A model generated the notes under the pieces. It made no database searches. It worked only from the letters and a program-made list of their open reading frames with translations, and had not been told where the DNA came from. Shown one piece after another: positions 44,531 to 54,852 of a stretch of 64,000 bases of DNA. Positions within the stretch are counted from its first letter, which is position 1; every line of letters begins with the position of its first letter. Origin of the DNA: Mucilaginibacter straminoryzae. Its GTDB lineage: Bacteria > Bacteroidota > Bacteroidia > Sphingobacteriales > Sphingobacteriaceae. The stretch spans positions 461,855 through 525,854 of the forward strand of contig NZ_JALJEJ010000004.1 in the NCBI RefSeq assembly GCF_022953055.1, given 5' to 3'. The position numbers and the translations under genes are program-made.

Positions 44531-47281
44531 TTGGCTTTGAGGCGTACTTCCACCACTTTACAAAATCAGATACAAGTATTACTGCTCATGATCGGCTTGT
44601 TAACAGCCTGCTCGCTCGAGAACAAAAGCTTTGTGAACAGGCAGTTACAGAACCTTACCGCCCATTACAACATCATCTTCAATGCGAATGATCTGTTAAG
44701 ACAGAAGGAAGAGATCTACGCAGCCGGCTTTATAGATAACTATAACAGTATGCTACGCGTATACCAGGATACCACAGCCAGGGGCGCACAGACCATCGAT
44801 AAAGAGTTAGACGGCATCATCAGCCGTGCTAATACCATTATCAACATCAAAGAACAAAGCCATTATATCGGCGACGCTTATCTTCTGCTTGCGCGCGCGA
44901 GTTATTTATACGGCAGCTATTTCAACGCTAATGAATATTGCAATTATGTGGTGCATAGTTTCCCGAAAAACGCGCAACTGGTTCAGCACGCAAGAGCGCT
45001 TCAGGTACGCACATTGTTAAACCTGAACAAGCGCGATGAAGCAAAAGTTGTTTCAGACACCGCCCTGATCATCCTGCAACAGACCAAAAAGAAAAAGAAC
45101 GAAGTGGAGGTGTATGCCGCGCGGTTACAATATGATCTGGATGTAGCCAATTATGACGAAGCCGAACAGATGGCAAAAGAGGTGATCCGCACCGCGGATA
45201 ACGCCCAGCTGCGCCGCAGGGTAACCTTTATTTTAGCCCAGGTTCAGGAACAAAATCATAAGCCAAGGGAAGCAATTACCAATTATAATAAAATAGCGGG
45301 CAGTAATGCCGCGTTCGAGATGGCGTTTAACGCACAGCTGAACCGTATCCGCATCGAGGAAGACCAGAGCGGAAAGCATCTGAGCCGGATAGACCGACTG
45401 AAGAGTTTACTGCGCAACCAGAACAACCTGGACTTTACCGACCAGATCTATTACCAGATCGGTGAATTGTACATGGCTGAAAATAAAATTAACGAAGCCA
45501 TTAAAAACTATCGCCTGTCAACTAAGTACAGCACCAAAAACCAAAATCAGAAAGGTCTTTCCTACCTTCGCCTGGCAGATATCAGCTTTAAAAATAAGGG
45601 TGATTATATCGAAGCGAAGAAATGGTACGATAGTACGCTAACTGTTTTACTGCCTAATTACCCCGGTTACCGAACCATACAGCTAAAGGCAAATAATCTG
45701 CAAACCTTAGCACAGCAACTAAAGATTATCAGCCACGAGGATACCCTGCAGCAACTGGCCAAGATGAACGAGGCCGACCGCAAAGTAAGGATCAATGAAA
45801 TGGTAGACCAACTGGTAACTGCGCAGCAATATAATCCTGCCACAACTGCACCAACGGCTTTCACCAACGCTAACACCCCTACTACCTCATTGACTACAGC
45901 CGCCATTGCAGGTTCTGCTACCTTTTACTTTTATAATACCAATGCCGTTAGCCAGGGTTTTGCAGATTTTAAGCGCCGCTGGGGTAACCGGCTTTTGGAA
46001 GACAACTGGCGTAGAAGCAACCGTGCAAACAGTAATATCACTACTAATACCCAAAACACCAGTCAGCAAACCGGGCCTGGTGTGCTGCCGCAGACCCAGC
46101 AGAAATCTACCGACGAAGTGTTGGCTAATAATTACCGGCAGGAGATCACCAGCGCTGTACCGATAACGCCACAAGCGCTTGCCGAATCGAACATACGCGT
46201 ATTCAATGCTTATTACACGATTGCGAATTTTTATCGCGATGTACTGCAAGACTCGCCTGAGGCTATACGGACTTACGAATTATTGCTCAGCAAATTCCCT
46301 GACAACACGGAAACACCGGCTGTATACTACAACCTGTACCGTTTGTATAGCGAGAAAAGTCAGGCTAAGTCCGACGAGTACCGCGACCTGCTATTGAAGA
46401 AATACCCAGAAAGTGTTTTCGCCAGGGTAATCAGAGATCCCGAATATGGACGCCACCTGAACGATTTGGATGCAGAGTTTAATGCGTTTTACAACCAGTT
46501 ATATGAGCTGTATGTGAAGAAACAATATAAAGATGTGGTGACCCGGGCAGATCAATTGCTGCTTCAGTACGCAGATCACAAGTTTGCAGCGCAAATTGCT
46601 TACCTGAAGGCATTAGCGGCAGGCCACCAGGAAAAATTGCAACCTTTCCTGGCCGATCTGCAAGCTATCCTGATTAAATATCCAAATGATCAGTTAATCG
46701 CACCGCTGGTTTCGCAACATATCGATTTTATCAACGCCAACCAGGCAGAACTTGCAGCCCGACCCACCGCCCTGGTGGAGAATGATAATTTCCTGTCGCC
46801 GTTCTTACCAACTCCGGTAACACAACAAGCAGTGGTGGTACAACAAAAACCACAAGTAGCTAAGCCTAACCAAACTGCGCCTGCTGCTACAGCGCCTGTT
46901 AAAACTGCGTCCGCTCTTTTCTCCATGCGTGACAGTTCACGTTATTACTTTGTGGTGAATGTAGCAACAGGAACAACAAATCTGTCGTCTTCGCGTTTTG
47001 GTATCGGTCAATTCAACCGCGCTAACTTTGCACCCGAAGCGGGCATCAAGCATCAACTGACCAATGCCGGGCCGGATAATCAACTGATCTACGTAGGTAT
47101 GTTTCATAGCCTGTCTATGGTAAAAGACTATGCGCGTGCCATTATCCCGCTTATGCCGCAGATAATGAAGGTACCGGCAGACAAATACAGCTTTTTTATC
47201 ATCACTCAGGAAAATCTGGATAAATTAGCCGACAAAAAAATGCTCGATCTTTATATCGACTTTTATCAAAAAAACTATTGA
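44531..47281 (+). CDS. porW: Type IX secretion lipoprotein PorW/SprE
   Basis: 916 residues from a TTG start; the only nearby ATG (44588) would leave a signal peptide of seven residues before the lipobox Cys, too short. The lipobox is GLLTAC. The body is a long series of TPR-like helices (about 35-450 and 560-720), a low-complexity Thr/Asn/Gln linker (~440-535), and a C-terminal domain ending DLYIDFYQKNY. PorW/SprE is required for type IX secretion in Porphyromonas and Flavobacterium, and is proposed to bridge the motor to the outer-membrane translocon. The next gene begins one base after its stop. Confidence 0.88.
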   Translation: MALRRTSTTLQNQIQVLLLMIGLLTACSLENKSFVNRQLQNLTAHYNIIFNANDLLRQKEEIYAAGFIDNYNSMLRVYQDTTARGAQTIDKELDGIISRANTIINIKEQSHYIGDAYLLLARASYLYGSYFNANEYCNYVVHSFPKNAQLVQHARALQVRTLLNLNKRDEAKVVSDTALIILQQTKKKKNEVEVYAARLQYDLDVANYDEAEQMAKEVIRTADNAQLRRRVTFILAQVQEQNHKPREAITNYNKIAGSNAAFEMAFNAQLNRIRIEEDQSGKHLSRIDRLKSLLRNQNNLDFTDQIYYQIGELYMAENKINEAIKNYRLSTKYSTKNQNQKGLSYLRLADISFKNKGDYIEAKKWYDSTLTVLLPNYPGYRTIQLKANNLQTLAQQLKIISHEDTLQQLAKMNEADRKVRINEMVDQLVTAQQYNPATTAPTAFTNANTPTTSLTTAAIAGSATFYFYNTNAVSQGFADFKRRWGNRLLEDNWRRSNRANSNITTNTQNTSQQTGPGVLPQTQQKSTDEVLANNYRQEITSAVPITPQALAESNIRVFNAYYTIANFYRDVLQDSPEAIRTYELLLSKFPDNTETPAVYYNLYRLYSEKSQAKSDEYRDLLLKKYPESVFARVIRDPEYGRHLNDLDAEFNAFYNQLYELYVKKQYKDVVTRADQLLLQYADHKFAAQIAYLKALAAGHQEKLQPFLADLQAILIKYPNDQLIAPLVSQHIDFINANQAELAARPTALVENDNFLSPFLPTPVTQQAVVVQQKPQVAKPNQTAPAATAPVKTASALFSMRDSSRYYFVVNVATGTTNLSSSRFGIGQFNRANFAPEAGIKHQLTNAGPDNQLIYVGMFHSLSMVKDYARAIIPLMPQIMKVPADKYSFFIITQENLDKLADKKMLDLYIDFYQKNY

Positions 47282-47282
47282 T

Positions 47283-49520
47283 ATGTTCGTAAAACTTACA
47301 CCCCAGGAAATAAAACGCTACAACCGTAATCTATGGGGTATTGTTATAGGCTGTTTCAGCTTTTTTGTACTGGTGTTGCTTTGCGTAAACTTTGGTTTAT
47401 TCGGCGCATTGCCTTCGTTTCGCGATTTGGAAAACCCTAAAAGCAATCTTGCTTCTGAAGTCCTTACCGAGGATAAGCAAGTGTTGGGTAAATATTTTGT
47501 GCAGAACCGCTCAAACGTAACCTACAAGCAAATCTCGCCAAACGTGATCAACGCCCTTGTGGCCACAGAAGATAACCGCTTCTTTCAGCATTCTGGTATC
47601 GACTTCGGCCGCACCATTACCATTGTCTTTTATAACATTTTCGGGCATAAACAAGGTGGCAGTACCATTACCCAACAGCTGGCATTGAACCTTTTCTCGG
47701 GTCAGGAGCGTTCACACAATCCAATAAAGCGTATTATCCAGAAATTGCAGGAATGGATCATTGCCGTTCGCATAGAACGTAACTATACCAAAGAAGAAAT
47801 CCTGACGATGTACTTAAATACCGTCGACTTTGGCGCTTATAATACCTTTGGGATCAGTTCTGCCGCAGCTACCTATTTTCATACCACGCCGGATAAACTA
47901 ACGCCAGATCAGGCTGCGCTATTGGTGAGAATGGTTAACGCGCCTTCGCTTTACAACCCTATCCGCCATCCGGACAATGCAACCACCGGCCGTAACTTTG
48001 TACTTTACCGTATGAAGGAAGAGAAATACCTGACTGAAGGCCAGTACGAAGAATTTAAGGCAAAACCGCTTGGTATCAACTTCCACCCTACCGACCATAC
48101 CGAAGGTTTGGCTACCTATTTCCGTGCGGTGTTAAAGAAGGATGTTCAGCGCATCTTCCAGGAGAAATCAATCACCAAGCCTGATGGTACACCTTGGGAT
48201 CTGGACCGCGACGGTCTACGGATCTACACTACCATCAATTACGACATGCAGCAATATGCCGAAGAGGCACAACGCGAATACATGAAGCAGTTGCAGGCAC
48301 AATTTAAAGATCACTGGAAGGGCTTCAACTTGCGTAAAGCCATCAAGAATTATGATCTGCTGATCGATCAGGGGATGCGCCGTTCAGATCGTTACCGTGC
48401 ATTAAAACAGCACGGCAAAACGGACGAAGAAATAAAAGAGGATTTCAATACACCCGCACAGATGGAAATATTTACCTGGCATGGTGATATTGATACCACC
48501 ATGAAGCCCATCGATTCCATTCTCTACAGCAAATTTACCCTGCGTAACGCCATGATGAGTATGGACCCAACCACAGGTTATATTAAAGCCTGGGTTGGCG
48601 GGATAGATTTTAAGCGTTATAAATACGACCAGGTGCGTATGGGTACGCGGCAGGTGGGTTCAACCGCCAAGCCTTTTACCTATGCTGTTGCTGTTGATAA
48701 CGGTTATTCGCCTTGTATGCGTGTCAATAACGTTCCGGATACCATCAAAGGTTATGGCGCTGATTGGTGCCCGCGCTCTTCTGATACCAAACCAGGTATG
48801 CTCACACTGCGTGAAGCCTTGGCTTATTCGCAAAACTGGATCACGGCGCACGTGATGAAAGAAGTGACCCCTACGCCGGTTGTCACCCTGATTAAAAAAA
48901 TGGGGATAACCAGCCCGGTGCCGGAATATCCTTCTATCTGCTTGGGTACCTTCGATGCGTCTATATATGACATGACCGGCGCTTACTCTGCGTTCGCCAA
49001 CCGCGGTTTATGGACAGAGCCTACCTACCTGTTACGGGTAGAAGATAAGAACGGCAACGTTTTATATGAGAATAAAGCGCGCGTAGTTCAAGCGATGAAC
49101 GAACAGACTGCTTACGTAATGACCTACATGCTAAAAGGTGTGGTAGAACAAGGAACGGGCGTTCGCCTACGTTATAAATATGGATTGAACAACCCGATCG
49201 GCGGTAAAACAGGTACCACCAATGATAATTCAGACGGTTGGTTCATAGGTATTACACCGCAATTGGTTACCGGCGTATGGACCGGTTGTGAAGACCGCGA
49301 TATCCACTTCCGCACGTTGCATTTAGGCGAAGGTTCTAACACCGCGCTACCTATTTTTGCGTTGTATATGAAAAGGGTTTATGGAAATTCGTCTTTAGGT
49401 TACAAACGAAACGTAGATTTCGCACCGCCTAAAAACGGGCTGACCATTACCTTAGATTGTAATTCGTACGACCAGCAGCAGCAAGGTACAGACGAGGTTG
49501 ATAAAAAGTTAGGCTTTTAA
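47283..49520 (+). CDS. mrcA: Class A penicillin-binding protein (PBP1A-like)
   Basis: 745 residues: short cytosolic tail, one membrane helix (~17-40), GT51 glycosyltransferase (catalytic Glu in ATEDNRFFQHSGID, ~97; GGSTITQQLALNLF), then a transpeptidase with SxxK in VGSTAKPFTYA, SxN as YSQNWI and KTG as GGKTGTTND. It polymerises and cross-links peptidoglycan in the periplasm. It starts one base after porW, so the two are co-translated; uvrC follows 63 bases later. Confidence 0.96.
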   Translation: MFVKLTPQEIKRYNRNLWGIVIGCFSFFVLVLLCVNFGLFGALPSFRDLENPKSNLASEVLTEDKQVLGKYFVQNRSNVTYKQISPNVINALVATEDNRFFQHSGIDFGRTITIVFYNIFGHKQGGSTITQQLALNLFSGQERSHNPIKRIIQKLQEWIIAVRIERNYTKEEILTMYLNTVDFGAYNTFGISSAAATYFHTTPDKLTPDQAALLVRMVNAPSLYNPIRHPDNATTGRNFVLYRMKEEKYLTEGQYEEFKAKPLGINFHPTDHTEGLATYFRAVLKKDVQRIFQEKSITKPDGTPWDLDRDGLRIYTTINYDMQQYAEEAQREYMKQLQAQFKDHWKGFNLRKAIKNYDLLIDQGMRRSDRYRALKQHGKTDEEIKEDFNTPAQMEIFTWHGDIDTTMKPIDSILYSKFTLRNAMMSMDPTTGYIKAWVGGIDFKRYKYDQVRMGTRQVGSTAKPFTYAVAVDNGYSPCMRVNNVPDTIKGYGADWCPRSSDTKPGMLTLREALAYSQNWITAHVMKEVTPTPVVTLIKKMGITSPVPEYPSICLGTFDASIYDMTGAYSAFANRGLWTEPTYLLRVEDKNGNVLYENKARVVQAMNEQTAYVMTYMLKGVVEQGTGVRLRYKYGLNNPIGGKTGTTNDNSDGWFIGITPQLVTGVWTGCEDRDIHFRTLHLGEGSNTALPIFALYMKRVYGNSSLGYKRNVDFAPPKNGLTITLDCNSYDQQQQGTDEVDKKLGF

Positions 49521-49554
49521 GTACGTACGCAAAAAGCGTAAACTAACAAAGGAA

Positions 49555-49583
49555 ATTCCCCCTTTAGGGGGTTAGGGGGTGTA
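49555..49583. repeat. GGGGGTTAGGGGG repeat before uvrC
   Basis: CCCCC-TTTA-GGGGG (49558-49571) followed by TTAGGGGGTGTA, ending at the uvrC ATG. It is the reverse-orientation relative of the repeat at 16929-16963. As RNA, the hairpin would end 12 bases before the start codon. Confidence 0.7.
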
Positions 49584-51392
49584 ATGTTTGATTACCGCGA
49601 AGAGTTAAAAAAGATACCGCACAAACCCGGCGTATACCAGTATTACGACGCCGATAACGAGCTGATATACATTGGCAAAGCTAAAGACCTGCGCAATCGT
49701 GTGGGTTCTTACTTTGTTAAAGATTATAATGTAAATGCCAAGACGAGGGTCCTGGTTTCCAAGATCCGTAAGATCACGTTCACTATTGTTGATTCCGAGG
49801 TGGATGCCTGGCTCCTGGAAAACAGCATGATCAAGAAGCATCAGCCGCGGTATAATGTAATGCTGAAGGATGATAAGACTTACCCGTGGATCATCATCAA
49901 AAATGAGAACTTTCCCCGCATTTTCTGGACACGCCGCATTATAAAAGATGGTTCCAAGTATCTTGGTCCTTATGGCTCTATCAGTATGATGCACACCATT
50001 CTGGACCTGATCCGCGAGACCTATCCCCTGCGCACCTGTAACCTTGCCCTTACGCGTCAAAATATAGATGCTGGTAAGTTTAAGGTTTGCCTGGAATACC
50101 AGTTAGGCAACTGTAAGGGCCCTTGCCAAAACTACCAGACCGAGGAAGATTATAACCATAACCTGGAAGAGATTATGGACATCCTGAACGGCAAGACCGG
50201 GCAGGTAATCCGTAACCTGAAGACAGAGATGGAACAGGCCGCCATGAACCTCGATTTCGAGCTGGCACACAAACTGAAACGGAAATTTGACCTGCTGAAT
50301 AAATATCAGAGCAAATCGACCGTAGTGAACTCCTCTATCACCGATGTGGATGTATTTACCATCGCCTCTGAAGAGAAATACGCCTTTGTGAACTATCTGA
50401 AGGTAATGAACGGGACGATCATCCAGACGCAGACCATTGAGCTAAAAAAACGGCTGGATGAAAGCGACGAAGAGTTGTTGACGCTGGCCATCACCGAATT
50501 TAGGGAACGGTATAACAGCCAGTCCAAAGAAATCATTGTTCCGTTTGACATTGAACTGGAAGACGCCGCTATAAAGTTTACCGTGCCAAAATTGGGCGAA
50601 AAGAAGAAGCTGTTAGACCTTTCTGCCAAGAATGTGTCGTTCTTTAAAAGGGAAAAGATCGAACAGTACGAGAAATTAAACCCGGATGTGAAGACGGAGC
50701 GACTGCTCACGCAGATGATGAAAGATCTGCGGATGAACCAGCTGCCTAAACACATCGAGTGTTTTGATAACTCCAACTTCCAGGGTAAATATCCGGTGTC
50801 GGCCATTGTGGTTTTCAGGGATGCCAAACCATCTAAAAAGGATTATCGTTTCTTTAACGTAAAAACGGTGGAAGGCCCTAATGACTTTGCCACCATGGAA
50901 GAAGCTGTTCACCGCCGCTACCGCCGCATGCTGGATGAAGGGCAGGAACTACCGCAGTTAATCATCATAGATGGTGGTAAAGGGCAATTATCTTCTGCAC
51001 TTAAAAGTCTGAAGCTGTTAGGTATCGAAAAACAGGTAACGGTAATCGGTATTGCCAAGCGCCTGGAAGAACTCTACTACCCCGGCGACCAATACCCCTT
51101 ATACCTTGACAAAAAATCGGAAACTTTAAAGATCATACAGCAGTTGCGGGATGAGGCGCACCGCTTTGGTATTACCGCACACAGAAAGAAACGCGATAAA
51201 AGTACTTTAGCAACAGAGCTAGAACTGATCCCCGGTGTGGGTAAAACCTCTGCAGAGAAACTATTAAAATACTTTAAATCGGTTAAGAAGATCAGGGAAG
51301 CCAGTGCGATTGAGCTGCAAGAGGTAGTGAACCTGAAGCAAGCACAGGCCATTTTTGATTATTTTCAGCAAAAAAATACCCCGGTAAGCTAA
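49584..51392 (+). CDS. uvrC: Excinuclease ABC subunit C
   Basis: 602 residues. The nuclease that makes both incisions in nucleotide excision repair. N-terminal GIY-YIG domain (PGVYQYYDADNELIYIGKAKDLRNR, residues ~14-38, given as start/end motifs), UVR motif near 205-235 (MEQAAMNLDFELAHKLKRK), RNase-H-like endonuclease with FDNSNFQGKYPVS and IIIDGGKGQLSSA, and C-terminal helix-hairpin-helix (LIPGVGKTSAEKLL). Its 3' end overlaps the terminator of the convergent gldN. Confidence 0.97.
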   Translation: MFDYREELKKIPHKPGVYQYYDADNELIYIGKAKDLRNRVGSYFVKDYNVNAKTRVLVSKIRKITFTIVDSEVDAWLLENSMIKKHQPRYNVMLKDDKTYPWIIIKNENFPRIFWTRRIIKDGSKYLGPYGSISMMHTILDLIRETYPLRTCNLALTRQNIDAGKFKVCLEYQLGNCKGPCQNYQTEEDYNHNLEEIMDILNGKTGQVIRNLKTEMEQAAMNLDFELAHKLKRKFDLLNKYQSKSTVVNSSITDVDVFTIASEEKYAFVNYLKVMNGTIIQTQTIELKKRLDESDEELLTLAITEFRERYNSQSKEIIVPFDIELEDAAIKFTVPKLGEKKKLLDLSAKNVSFFKREKIEQYEKLNPDVKTERLLTQMMKDLRMNQLPKHIECFDNSNFQGKYPVSAIVVFRDAKPSKKDYRFFNVKTVEGPNDFATMEEAVHRRYRRMLDEGQELPQLIIIDGGKGQLSSALKSLKLLGIEKQVTVIGIAKRLEELYYPGDQYPLYLDKKSETLKIIQQLRDEAHRFGITAHRKKRDKSTLATELELIPGVGKTSAEKLLKYFKSVKKIREASAIELQEVVNLKQAQAIFDYFQQKNTPVS

Positions 51393-51406
51393 AGCTTACG
51401 GGGTAT
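51370..51406 (-). terminator. Terminator of the gldKLMN operon, overlapping the uvrC end
   Basis: ATACCCCGGTAAGCT (51376-51390) pairs with AGCTTACGGGGTAT (51393-51406) with one bulged base. On the minus strand it is followed by TTTTTT. It may also slow transcription from uvrC. Confidence 0.8.
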
Positions 51407-51429
51407 CCTCTTATTCAGAATATCTTTTC

Positions 51430-52419
51430 TTAGTACTGCCACAGGTTCAGTTCCCAGTCAAGCAGTGATTTCTTTACTTTTTCAGATTCGTACAGTTTAT
51501 CAATACCCTGCGCGTAATCCTTAATACGTTCGTCCTTCTCGTTAGATACTTTTACAATGTAACTGCTGAATAAACGCTTCATAAAGATATCATCATAGCT
51601 TAAACCGGTTGCATCATTCTTACGGCTGATCACCTCTTTAGTCGCCAGAATTTGACGCGCTTCGGGGAAGTATACCCAGAATACTGGGATATAATCCAGT
51701 TCAGCGCCGCCGGTGGCACCTGCTATCTTTGGTTTCATCATCGGTGCAATACCAATAATGCGTGGTTCAAATACAGAACGTTGTTTATCAAAAACCCAGT
51801 CTTCCTTAATGCGGAACTTAATCACGCTGTCGGGGTTAAAGGTACCTGCAACTAAATGCGAACCTATTTTCTCACCGGTATTTTTGTCGATATCATCAAC
51901 CATGGTGCTATCTGCCAAACGGCCTTTTGCCTGGGCAGGAGTAAGCGGATGTGCAAATGAATCGCCTTGCGGATCTTCCACACTGCCAGGAGTTGGGTCA
52001 TAGGCAGTCAGCTCGCCGTTGTTGATCGCATCTACCAGAATATTGATCAGTGCAGATTTTGGAGAAGATATGTAATTGTTCATTTTCTCCCTGGTATCAA
52101 TCTCGCGCCAAACGCGTTTCGCAAACATAACGTCAGCTTCGCGAAGGTTTGCATAAGGCGTAACCCTGGCGTTGATAATGTTATTCTTTTTGAAATAACC
52201 ATCCAGCGGACGTTCAAATGGTTTGGCAGCAACCTTTTTAGTGGTATCGGCAGCCGGAACGGTTCCCATAGTAGTGCTTTGCTGAACTGCAGCCGGCGCA
52301 GCCTTTTTCCTGGCGATAGAAGTAGACTTACGAGCCGGGGCGCGTTTCTTAGTACTGCGTTTTTGCGCCAGACCACCTATTGATAAAAGGCATAAAACAA
52401 CTACAATAATCTTTCTCAT
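51430..52419 (-). CDS. gldN: Type IX secretion protein GldN/PorN
   Basis: 329 residues with a signal peptide (about 18 residues). A Lys/Arg/Ala-rich linker (~20-75), then the GldN domain: PLDGYFKKNNIINARVTPYANLREADVMFAKRVWREID region (shown as LREADVMFAKRVWREID), FRIKEDWVFDKQRS, IPVFWVYFPEARQIL. GldN and GldK form the periplasmic ring under the outer membrane. Six bases separate it from gldM, and it is last in the operon. Confidence 0.96.
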   Translation of the reverse strand: MRKIIVVVLCLLSIGGLAQKRSTKKRAPARKSTSIARKKAAPAAVQQSTTMGTVPAADTTKKVAAKPFERPLDGYFKKNNIINARVTPYANLREADVMFAKRVWREIDTREKMNNYISSPKSALINILVDAINNGELTAYDPTPGSVEDPQGDSFAHPLTPAQAKGRLADSTMVDDIDKNTGEKIGSHLVAGTFNPDSVIKFRIKEDWVFDKQRSVFEPRIIGIAPMMKPKIAGATGGAELDYIPVFWVYFPEARQILATKEVISRKNDATGLSYDDIFMKRLFSSYIVKVSNEKDERIKDYAQGIDKLYESEKVKKSLLDWELNLWQY

Positions 52420-52425
52420 ATGCTT

Positions 52426-53958
52426 TTAATTTGCAAGTAATACAATATCATCAAGGCCGCGTTGCGTACCATCAGGGCCTACAGCAACAATATTGGTAAA
52501 ATAAACACGTGTACCTGGTGTAATAGTGGCCATGGCGCTTCTCATGGCACTGGTCAGGTCTGGGCCGGATGCAACCAACTGAATAGGATCCTGACGTGGT
52601 TTTGCTACCCAAAGGGTAAAGCGCGTAACGTTAAACTTCGCATCAAAGTCGAAATTCTCCAGACGTGCAAAAACACGGTCCTGTGCTTTAAGGTTAGCTG
52701 TACCAACTGCACCGCTACTTTTCCCGGCGAATTGTGCCTTAGGATCAGGGATACGTTTTACACGGAACTCAGTAGTGCCTAACACTTGTGTTTTGCCAGG
52801 AGCAACTTCGCCGGATACGGTTACTTTAGCAGTACCAATAGAACTTACTTTTGCAGTGTAATGTCCATTAGAACCACTTAACGAACCAGAACTAATGTTA
52901 ACTTTTAGCTTTTCCATTGGAATACCGGGTGCGGATACTGAAACAGGGTTTTCTACACCGATATAAAGAACGTTCATCTTATCAGGCGATACCACTGCTG
53001 ATGGCTTGGCCACCTGGTAAGTTTGCCTAACAGAATAAGTTTTAGTTGCACCGTCGTTTTGTTTCACGGTAATATTTCCGACCCAAGTATAAACACCTTC
53101 CCTACTTGTATTGGTAGTATATGTACCTATACCTTCTTTAACAGGGATAGTTGAACCGTTAACAGTAATATTAGGGTTAGACCTAGAATCATAAGCAGTC
53201 AAATAGACTTGCGCAGTATATGGCTGCCCTGCTATTACGTAGCTGCTTGGCGCCACGGCTACAGCATTGAATTTGTCCAGGTTAACTACCGCCTGATCTA
53301 CTTTACCTAATATCTTTTTAATAACTTCCGATTCAGAGTTCTTAGCGTCAGCCTCTACCTTGTTCAAAGAAGTCATCGCAGCACCCATCGGGATACCATC
53401 GCCGAAATAAGCTTCTTCCCAGTTCAGTTTTGCGTTACCCTTTTTAGCTTCAGGGGCAACAGCTTCCAAAGCAAGCTTAGTGGTTGCACGGTCTTTCTCG
53501 TCTAAAAGGCTTAATAACTTCTCGCGCGTTTCGTCAATCTTTTTACGCAACTCTTCACCTTTCTTCTTGTTGATCATCAGGTCTGCAGAGATGTCCAGGT
53601 TATCGCGACCTTTATAGTCGTTAATGTTTTCGTCGAAACCGCCTGCAGCGTCAATTAACTGCTTCTTCAGTTCTTCAACGTAAGCGTTCAGCTCATCAGT
53701 CGCTGTTGCAGCTTGCTTTGCTTTATCATATAAAGGCTTTGCTCTTTCGGGCTGCTCCTTCAGTTTTGTTTTCTCAAATGCGTCGAAAGTATTGTTAATA
53801 CCCGTTTGTACGTTATTCTTCGACGCGGTAAGGCTATCGCTGATGTTTTTAAAGGCATTTAACAAACTATCAGGAACGTTAAGCGCAACAAGGCCTAACA
53901 GTACCAGATAGAGTATGCCGATCATCCGCTGCCTTGGGGTTTCTTTACCTCCAGCCAT
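52426..53958 (-). CDS. gldM: Type IX secretion motor protein GldM/PorM
   Basis: 510 residues: short cytoplasmic start (MAGGKETPRQRM), one membrane helix (~13-30, IGILYLVLLGLVALNV), then four periplasmic domains rich in beta-strands after a helical first domain (~35-225). GldM dimers couple the GldL proton-powered motor to the GldK/N ring. Length is normal. Located between gldL and gldN. Confidence 0.96.
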   Translation of the reverse strand: MAGGKETPRQRMIGILYLVLLGLVALNVPDSLLNAFKNISDSLTASKNNVQTGINNTFDAFEKTKLKEQPERAKPLYDKAKQAATATDELNAYVEELKKQLIDAAGGFDENINDYKGRDNLDISADLMINKKKGEELRKKIDETREKLLSLLDEKDRATTKLALEAVAPEAKKGNAKLNWEEAYFGDGIPMGAAMTSLNKVEADAKNSESEVIKKILGKVDQAVVNLDKFNAVAVAPSSYVIAGQPYTAQVYLTAYDSRSNPNITVNGSTIPVKEGIGTYTTNTSREGVYTWVGNITVKQNDGATKTYSVRQTYQVAKPSAVVSPDKMNVLYIGVENPVSVSAPGIPMEKLKVNISSGSLSGSNGHYTAKVSSIGTAKVTVSGEVAPGKTQVLGTTEFRVKRIPDPKAQFAGKSSGAVGTANLKAQDRVFARLENFDFDAKFNVTRFTLWVAKPRQDPIQLVASGPDLTSAMRSAMATITPGTRVYFTNIVAVGPDGTQRGLDDIVLLAN

Positions 53959-54004
53959 GTGTCGTATCTATCTATTTAAAGTAAGATGTTTTTAATTAAG
54001 TTAA

Positions 54005-54799
54005 TTAAGCGCGTGGCTGGTTCATTGCTGAAAGCATGTTACCATAGATCGCATTTAATGAAGCCAGGTTTTTAGACAAACGGCCCACTTCTTCTTTAAA
54101 CTGCTTACTATCGTCTAACGACTCATTAAAGTTCTGCATCGTAGCTGAAAGGCTGGTGTAGAATTTATTCATCGCTTTCAGATGCGCACTTGAATCCTGA
54201 AGTTCTAACTCATACACGGCGTTCAACGCTGATAAATTTTTAGCCAGGTTATTTACCTGCTCATGGTAAGCTTTAGAATCTACGCTGCTGTTAGCCATTT
54301 CGTTAATGTTAGCTGTTGCTTTAGAAAAAGCCTGACCTAAAGCATCATAACTTGCAGAGGCTGTTTTTAATTTAGCCGTAAATTCATTGGTAGCAGCGCC
54401 AGCGTCAGAAACTTTTGAAATGTTAGCTACTTTATCACCAAAGGTTCTTAAACCTTCGCCAAGGCTACTGATCAGTTCCGGACCGATCTTAGCATCTGAT
54501 AACATTTTATCTAATGCTGCAGTGTTGCCTGTTGCAGCAGGAGCCGGAGCAACACGTTTTACAGGTTCACCTGCATAATCATCTGCAAGTTCCGGATAAG
54601 CGCGTGTCCAATCTACTTCCTTTACTTCAGGCTGTAAGCCTAAAAGGAAAAATAGTAAAGCTTCTGTACCAAGACCAACTGTAATAAAAACGGTTGCATA
54701 AGGCCAGTGTTGAATTTTAAATAACAGACCAATAATTACGACTGTCGCACCGATTGATATAACATTGCCGATGCCAAATTTGGTTTTCTTGCCCGCCAT
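54005..54799 (-). CDS. gldL: Type IX secretion motor protein GldL/PorL
   Basis: 264 residues: two membrane helices (about 10-28 and 33-55), with the conserved Glu in GTEALLFFLLG of helix 2 that is thought to carry protons, and a long cytoplasmic helical domain. Together with GldM it forms the 5:2-type rotary motor powering type IX secretion. The 53-base gap to gldK and 46-base gap to gldM fit one operon. Confidence 0.96.
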   Translation of the reverse strand: MAGKKTKFGIGNVISIGATVVIIGLLFKIQHWPYATVFITVGLGTEALLFFLLGLQPEVKEVDWTRAYPELADDYAGEPVKRVAPAPAATGNTAALDKMLSDAKIGPELISSLGEGLRTFGDKVANISKVSDAGAATNEFTAKLKTASASYDALGQAFSKATANINEMANSSVDSKAYHEQVNNLAKNLSALNAVYELELQDSSAHLKAMNKFYTSLSATMQNFNESLDDSKQFKEEVGRLSKNLASLNAIYGNMLSAMNQPRA

Positions 54800-54852
54800 A
54801 GGTTTGGGGTAATTTAGTTGAGGATTTATTAAATGATTTGAATGTTCAATAA

